From the NCBI GenBank assembly GCA_019973155.2, contig BPQB01000068.1, positions 62,001-126,000 on the forward strand: a stretch of DNA of 64,000 nt, given 5' to 3'. The DNA is from Phanerochaete sordida (Eukaryota; Basidiomycota; Agaricomycetes; Polyporales; Phanerochaetaceae). This document shows positions 58,243 through 64,000 of the stretch, piece after piece (within the stretch, counting starts at the first letter, position 1; each line of letters starts with the position of its first letter). The notes beneath the pieces were generated by a model. It ran no database searches. It was not told the origin of the DNA and saw only the letters and a program-made list of their open reading frames with translations. The position numbers and the translations under genes are program-made.

Positions 58243-58568
58243 ATGCTCAACCTCATCCGCGCTCGTGTCCCGGTACGTGTCTTCGCCCTTCGCACCCGTC
58301 CCCTCCAGTCTTACCGAGCCCACCAGGCTCTGACCCTCTGGACCACGCTCCAAGCTGGCATGTGGGGAGCAGTCTGGTTCAGGTGGCGCGAGCCGAGGTG
58401 AGCTTGACCTGTTTCGCCCCATCCATACCAGCATGCTAAAGAGCGACCTCTTGCAGCGAATTCCACGGCCAGCTCAAGTCCGCGATACCAGCCGGCCACA
58501 TAGGCCGCGGGAGGTATCTGAACGACAACCTCCCGACGCTCCGCGGGATGGCGCACCACACAGCGTAA
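58243..58568 (+). CDS. small 70-aa protein of unknown function
   Basis: Exons 58243-58272, 58327-58397 and 58457-58568 give 70 aa. Introns are 54 and 59 bp, and all three junctions are GT-AG with consistent phase. Residues 11-26 (ALTLWTTLQAGMWGAVWF) form one hydrophobic, Trp-rich segment followed by RWREPSEFHGQLKSAIPAG and a basic/polar C-terminus. It may be a small mitochondrial or ER membrane protein. I do not recognise the family. The strong TATA box, the clean splicing and the convergent spacing to translin support a real gene. Confidence 0.6.
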
Positions 58569-58793
58569 CAGCTGCGCTAGACGAAAAGAGCTGGAACGAA
58601 GATTCTGTTAATTCCATATACCACACACTATTATTGGGTTCCGTTTCCTACATGTAATATCAGCGCACTGTATATTGAACAAATCCTCGAGGAAACTCCT
58701 TCACACGACTGACGTGAATCTTCGGTCATATTTACCATTAAATTAGAGAAGCTATTCGATACATTTGTCGATCGAGGACTCTGCAGATTAAAG

Positions 58794-59777
58794 TTATGAC
58801 GCTTGGTTTCTTGATGGTGCAAGCTTTCGAAGCGAAACATCGTAGACCACTGAAATCGCGCTAGGTGAGGGGAGGCCCAGCTGAGATCACATGGAGACAC
58901 ACCCTCCTCTATCTTCTTGATGTCGTATTTTAAGCTGTCATACCGCCGGCGGAGCGGGTCGTTCTTCAAATTGAGCTGCGAAAATGTTCAGCACCGATAC
59001 CTGGGTACATCGGACAATGCGAACCATGGAAAACCCTGCGAAGATGTCCTTCACGAATGTCGAAATCTTGATAGGTTCTTCGAAGTTCCCCATCGTGACC
59101 GCATTCACAGCAAGGCGAGACTGCATATCACATCATGAGGTCACTAACTGAAGGCGAGAGGAAGTCACTTACGAGCTCATTGACCAAGCTAATCACTCCA
59201 TGCAGGTAATCTTCCGCTGCCAAAGCGTACCGGTCACTCCATTGCGGGTCGACTGCGTGGGTGTAAATAGGAATCCGCAAAACGGCAGAAATTTGGCGCA
59301 CTTCCAAGAACGTCGCGCACTTGCGGCAGCGTCAAAAGGGTACCGGTCTCGAGGTACCCAACCATCGTCGCAGCGAAGACCGCGCTCCGCAGGGAGTTGG
59401 TCCACATGTCCTTCCACCGCCAGAACTGCGTTGGCGGCACAACGTTCGCGATCGCTGCTGTCGTCGTTCTGCAGCTTTCGAGCACGGGTTTGACCTGCCC
59501 AAGGAGAGCTGGCACTGATAGAGGTGAGCGGAGGCAGTGGCATAGTAGCGCGTCAGGCGTACTTTGCTCGGCGGGTGTCGAGTGAATCCTGTTCAGGAGA
59601 CCGGACATCGTACGCGTCTTCTTGTCGAGCTCAGCGACCTCGTCTTTGATTTTCTGGATCGTACCGCGCGTGAACCTCCCCTCGAGCTGCTCGCGTAGGC
59701 TAACTGCGAATTACTTCTCTGAGCTCGTTGTCCTGCTCCAGGAGGTCGTTGACGTATTCGAGGTCCTTCACATCCAT
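58794..59777 (-). CDS. TSN: translin
   Basis: Exons 59777-59715, 59653-59563, 59514-59302, 59252-59173, 59120-59025, 58975-58903 and 58849-58794 (minus strand) give 223 aa, close to the 228 aa of animal translin. Conserved parts include VGYLETGTLLTLPQVRDVLGI, WSDRYALAAEDYLHGVISL, NELSRLAVNAVTMGNFEEP, KISTFVKDIFAGF and NLKNDPLRRRYDSLKYDIKK with the C-terminal VVYDVSLRK. Translin is an octameric, ring-forming nucleic-acid-binding protein that, with TRAX, forms an endoribonuclease (C3PO) acting on small RNAs and tRNA fragments. TRAX is not in this window. The start is divergent from SEN1 with 438 bp between. Confidence 0.95.
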
Positions 59778-60215
59778 GTTCGTTGAGCAGAAGGGCACAA
59801 AAGCAGAGCAAAGAATAGCAGCAGAAAGGCGAGATAGCAGGGACGACAGCGGAGGAGCAGAAGATAGCGACGAGAGAAGGACAGGGCAAGAGCGTGTCCG
59901 CCTATGTCACCGTGACGCACGCGACGCGCGTGACCTGCAATGTTTTAGACGCCCGAGCCGAACGCGTCTTTCGGAGGCGAAGTCGGCTGACTGACCTTGA
60001 CCAACTTGCTCTCCCTCCACCACCGCCTCGCTCTGATACCCTCTTTCATCTATACCATCTCTTTTTATTACTCTCTTGAGCTATAGGTTTCTCTCTTCTG
60101 CTACATATCTTGGCATCGTACGTTCCAACGCGTCTTCAATTCACTTCAATCCGAACTACAGCTACATCCCCAGACCTCGCGACCTTCCCACTCACACTAG
60201 AGCTGCATTTGTTTC
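59778..60215. other. divergent promoter region, translin / SEN1
   Basis: 438 bp with an AT-rich centre. No coding sequence was recognised. Both genes act on RNA. Confidence 0.6.
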
Positions 60216-63200
60216 ATGGCACAAACAACCGAAGATGATGTCTGCAAAAAGCTAGAAGAGTTCCGTGACGCTCCGCCCGTCGCGCCGCCCAACCCAGACC
60301 TCTACACGATATTCAAGTTTCTCGTCCTCGACAATTCTCCTGCTACAGGCCAGCTACACTGGTTCTGTGGCCAGGCTAAATCACTGGTTGTTGAAGCTGC
60401 CTCTTTCTTGCTGCGATTGCATGCGTACAATAGCCAGCTTGTCGCGCAGTGGAGGGAGAAGCTGAAAGCCTGCTTAGCAAGCTGCCCCCAGTGTGTCAGG
60501 CGGTTGCAGGAGTTGAAGGAGACAACTCGCAAAACGTGCGTCGAACTACATCTGTGTTCCATGAATCAGGTCTCACGAACCTACAGATACTTTGGGGCGT
60601 TCCGCGACGCGACTTTGAACGACTTCTGGAAAAGTTTCGCCGTCTGGGAGCTCGAGACTGCCCTCGAATACTGCAAACGTGCCAACCTCGCTCTGGATGC
60701 CTCCACTCTTGATGCACAGCTCTCTCAGTCTCGGAGTCTTCTCGACGCCCCGGCCTCCATCGTCCTCCTTATGCTATCTACCCTCCAGACCTTCCGGAGT
60801 ACAGAGGCCATGTCCCTCATCCGCGCGTACATCCCAGGCGGACCTATATCGGGGTGGCCCTTGGACTCTCCCCCTGCAGGCTTATTTCTGCTGCTCATGG
60901 ACCAAGACGAACGCGTTCGGACATGGGCGTACCAGCAGGTGGAGCGCTACACCACCAAGCCAATGCCTCTCGAGTTCTTCCTCCCCGCGCACCTGGAAGC
61001 ACTCGAAGCTACTCTGGCTGCAGTTAGCTCCCCGAATGCCGTCGCAAACGGCTCCGCGTCTGGCCTCGGTCTTTCTTTGTCACATGAGCCTATCGTCCTC
61101 TGGGCCGGCTATGCGACCATCCTACGCTTCGTGCCGCCCGAGAGGATGAAGCCTGACATGGTTTTTGCTACTGACCTAAGGACGAGTGTTGTAGCTCACT
61201 TGTCGGATTCGGGCCAACGTGAGTAAATGGTCCGAGGACCCCTAAGGCGCAGTTCGTTCTGACGCATTCTTCCATTCAGACTTCGTCGAAGTCTTGAAGG
61301 CCTTCATTCTCCTCCTCTCGAGACTAGATTCCAAGTTCTGGGAAGGCGAAGGCGAGGAGTATCCCCTACTCGTTTTCAACACTATTCGGAACAATCGCTT
61401 TTACTCGGAGTCACTGGAGAACGATCAGCCCAAGCATACTCACTGGTCGGTCCAATGGATGGAAGCGTACGTCAAGTCATTGAGAGAACTTCCTGGGCTC
61501 CAGAGCCTGTTCCCTCTCATGATACAGTACCTTTGTGAGGAACTGCAACATGAGCGGTACAAGGATTTCCGTGCTTCGGCTGTATGTGTGGCTGCGAAGG
61601 TCCGTATCTATATTTCATGCTGTCCTATCGAGGATTAACACCTCTTTAGCTACTGGACGCCATTTTGGTCGAGGCGCCGCAGGACATGGCTGCACAGATG
61701 TCGCCACTTCTTTCTGCAGTCCTCGAGACCCTTGATATCCACGCAAACGTCTTTACCTCTGTCGCCTTCGGCCGAACATATGTCGCAGATACATGGGCGG
61801 ATGCGAGGCGTTCAGCGCGAGCTCTCATTAAGACGTCGCTAATTACCGATATCAAGTTAATCTTTGCCACCATGCAACGCCTAGCTACCGTCTCCTCCAA
61901 GTCGCAGCCAGTAAGCTACCCAAGGATCCGCGGGCAAATTTGGCAGAAGACGTACGAGTCGGTCCTGCCACAAGACTCCGACGGCGTCGCGATGATCGTC
62001 GCAACCCTCTCTGACATCGCACACGTCGACGACCTGAATGAGAGCGCCTTCGCGGTAATATTCAAAGACTGCCCTACGAAAGACGATCTGGCGAAGACCC
62101 TGCGAGGAGTCAATCTCGCATTGAGGACCATTCGCGCTGGCTTCTCGGACGCTGTCTCTCGGTACCTGGACTTCACTGAGCCCAAAGATGCCCAGGCCCT
62201 GCTTCGCAAGTCGAACGTGGTCAAGCAAGTCACGACCCTCATGTTCTCGCCTGTCGAAGCTCTACGACTGCCAGCTCAGTCTCTGATCGGTCTTGCTCTC
62301 GACGGCGAATCCCGCGCGGACTGCTTTCGTGCACTGCTGGAGCTCAGCGCAGATGGCACCTTCGACGGCATGTGTACTGCGCTGCAGAACTTCATCAAGT
62401 TCACAACAACGATGCCGGAGGCGTGCAACCTCTCCAAGGCGCTCGCGCTCTGCCTTACCGATGTCATCGACGTCCTGTCCTCTTCGCCCGACGGGCTCCT
62501 TCATCGCACGCGCTTTCTTCAATCGTTCAAGAACTCTGGCCCTGATGTGCAGCTCCCGAAGTGGTGGGACCTCATGTGCCAGGCCCTGGTACAAATCTTC
62601 TACCGCACGCCGCGCTGGGCCGATTACTTCGAGAACGAGGTGATGATCACCTGGATGCGCGACGCGCTTATCTTCGGCCGCGACATGCTCGCACAGCGGA
62701 AGCTCATTGAGAGCAGCGCGCTCGCGCTCGCGCCCCAGCCGTCGGCGGCGCGCGGCAAGTCACGCATTGGCACGAAGATGGTGGACGGCCTGCAGGCGGT
62801 GCTCCTCGAGCTCACACGCTGGCTCAGGCTCACGGACGAGGAGCTCCTCTTTCAGGCGTTTGCGCTCCTGCAAGCGATGCTCGCGTGCTTTCAGGAGACG
62901 AAAGTCAAGCCCAGCGACGCCGCGCTGCAGAAGCTGCAGAAGCACGTCCGGGACGCGCGCACGCCAGACCCAAGGAAGCCGCAGACGCGCCTGGATGCGA
63001 CACGCGTTGACAGGCTGCAGAACGTCATTAGCACGTTCGAGGAGAAAGAGGAGGATGACGACGAAATTCAGATCATCTCGCACACGATCGTTGGCCCCTC
63101 AGAGCGACGCAAGGAGAAGGAGAAGGCTAAGGCTAAAGAGAAAGCGAGGAAGGAACTGAAACCGACGACGCTGCCATCTGGGCCTTCCAAGGTCAAGACC

Positions 63201-64000
63201 CCCTTCCCCTCACGACCCGCTGCTCGCCCCGAGCATATCCGACGCCCTTCGGGCAAGTCTGGTATCAGCAGTTACTTCACGGGCGATGACCAAAAGAAGC
63301 TCGAGGCTGCCTCAAGCATGCCCAGGTTCAGCAGATCCACGACCGCTACGTCAAAGCCGTCCAAGTCCTCTACAATGCCGAAGCCCTCTCGCGATACCGC
63401 TGACGACGCGAGGTCGGAGGCGTCGTCGCTCGGGGGCTCTGCTGCGCCCTCGTCTGCTGCACCTTCCAGCGACGAGTCCGACAGCGACGATGGCGAAGAG
63501 GGCGGGCTGGCTGCCCTCGCAAAGCTGCAGAAGACACCCACGATCAAGAAGGCTCCTGAGCGGCGGCAGGTCAAGATGCTGGACCTTCCCGGCACCGCGC
63601 ATAATCCTGCCATCGACAGGATGAACCAGAGGTCGGCCCGCGAAGAGGCCCGTCGCGCTACTCTCCGTCTCAAACCTGACATCACACGCTTACATCGCTT
63701 CATGCTGTCTTGGAGCTATGACCACGACGGGCCTGAACCCCCAGGCGAGAAGCTTCAATTGCTCGCTGTGCCCGACAGTTTCAGGGACGAGGAACACTAT
63801 CGGCGGGTCTTCGAGCCTCTGCTCCTCAGCGAATGTTGGGCACAGATCCAGTCGTCGAAAACGGACGGGAAGAAGGACGAGCAGTATTCCTGCTCAATTA
63901 TCACCCGGCAGTACAGCGGCGACGACTGGATCGACCTCGACATCACGATTACCGACAGCGTACAGAGAGACTGGATGCTCACCGACGCTGATCTCGTATT
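60216..64000 (+). CDS. SEN1: SEN1 helicase (senataxin homologue), N-terminal part, truncated by window edge
   Basis: Exons 60216-61218, 61280-61599 and 61650 to beyond 64000; at least 1,224 aa are visible, and the frame is open at the edge. The first part is the helical SEN1 N-terminal domain: DLYTIFKFLVLDNSP, HWFCGQAKSLVVEAASF, FRDATLNDFWKSF and SWSVQWMEAYVKSLRELPG-like elements, then long HEAT-like helices (LPKWWDLMCQALVQIFYRTP). After about residue 960 it becomes charged and disordered, with a Lys/Glu-rich stretch and acidic/Ser clusters, before LKPDITRLHRFMLSW. The superfamily-1 helicase core is expected downstream, outside the window. Sen1 unwinds R-loops and terminates short RNA polymerase II transcripts. 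Confidence 0.9.

Overview
This window is a gene-dense piece of a filamentous basidiomycete genome, most likely an Agaricomycete. The evidence is many very short introns (mostly 43-105 bp, nearly all GT-AG with CTNA-like branch sites), micro-exons of 13-18 nt, GC-rich third positions, and protein types typical of mushroom-forming fungi: F-box/LRR proteins, a GH71 alpha-1,3-glucanase, kinases with an N-terminal helical-bundle region, and short Cys-rich secreted proteins. Almost every gene below was rebuilt by splicing by hand. Exon coordinates are in the evidence fields, and each final reading frame closes to a multiple of three unless stated.

Layout. 0-4.4 kb: an unassigned protein, a degraded 3' end of an F-box/LRR gene, and a small secreted 8-cysteine protein. 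6.4-9.0 kb: a DUR3-type urea transporter. 9.4-24.9 kb: a single-pass membrane protein, an acidic-tailed F-box protein, a large disordered Scm3/HJURP-like protein, a PP2C phosphatase, a NUDCD1 orthologue, an intact F-box protein related to the 2.5 kb remnant, and a second copy of the 8-cysteine secreted protein on the opposite strand. 26.8-43.1 kb is the accessory part: an MFS drug/H+ antiporter-like transporter, a cytochrome P450, a GH71 fragment, a kinase gene with a one-base frameshift, the intact GH71 gene, a RING protein, and a second kinase of the same family that appears fused to a YPLW-type domain and a C2H2 finger. 43.7-46.6 kb: a nucleotide-sugar-transporter-like region spliced in frame to a conserved non-transporter domain. 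46.9-64 kb: mostly core genes (DAHP synthase, TIM9, peroxiredoxin, an acyl-CoA ligase, an SDR, V-ATPase subunit c, a ZCCHC10-like protein, a 70-aa protein, translin and the N-terminal part of SEN1, which runs off the right edge).

The most unusual material lies in 24-46 kb. Two paralogous kinases stand 5 kb apart in inverted orientation with matching catalytic exons. One is flanked on both sides by same-orientation copies of the GH71 3' end. The other carries an extra N-terminal module. Two families (the 8-Cys secreted protein and one F-box family) each occur twice, near each other at both places, which points to local segmental duplication and rearrangement. Core genes often lie in divergent pairs sharing 0.4-1.1 kb promoters (DAHP synthase/TIM9, peroxiredoxin/acyl-CoA ligase, SDR/VMA3, ZCCHC10/70-aa protein, translin/SEN1) or in tight convergent pairs.

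No tRNA, rRNA, CRISPR array, intact transposon or bacterial-type operon was recognised. All assignments come from reading the sequence and recalled family features. No database search was run.
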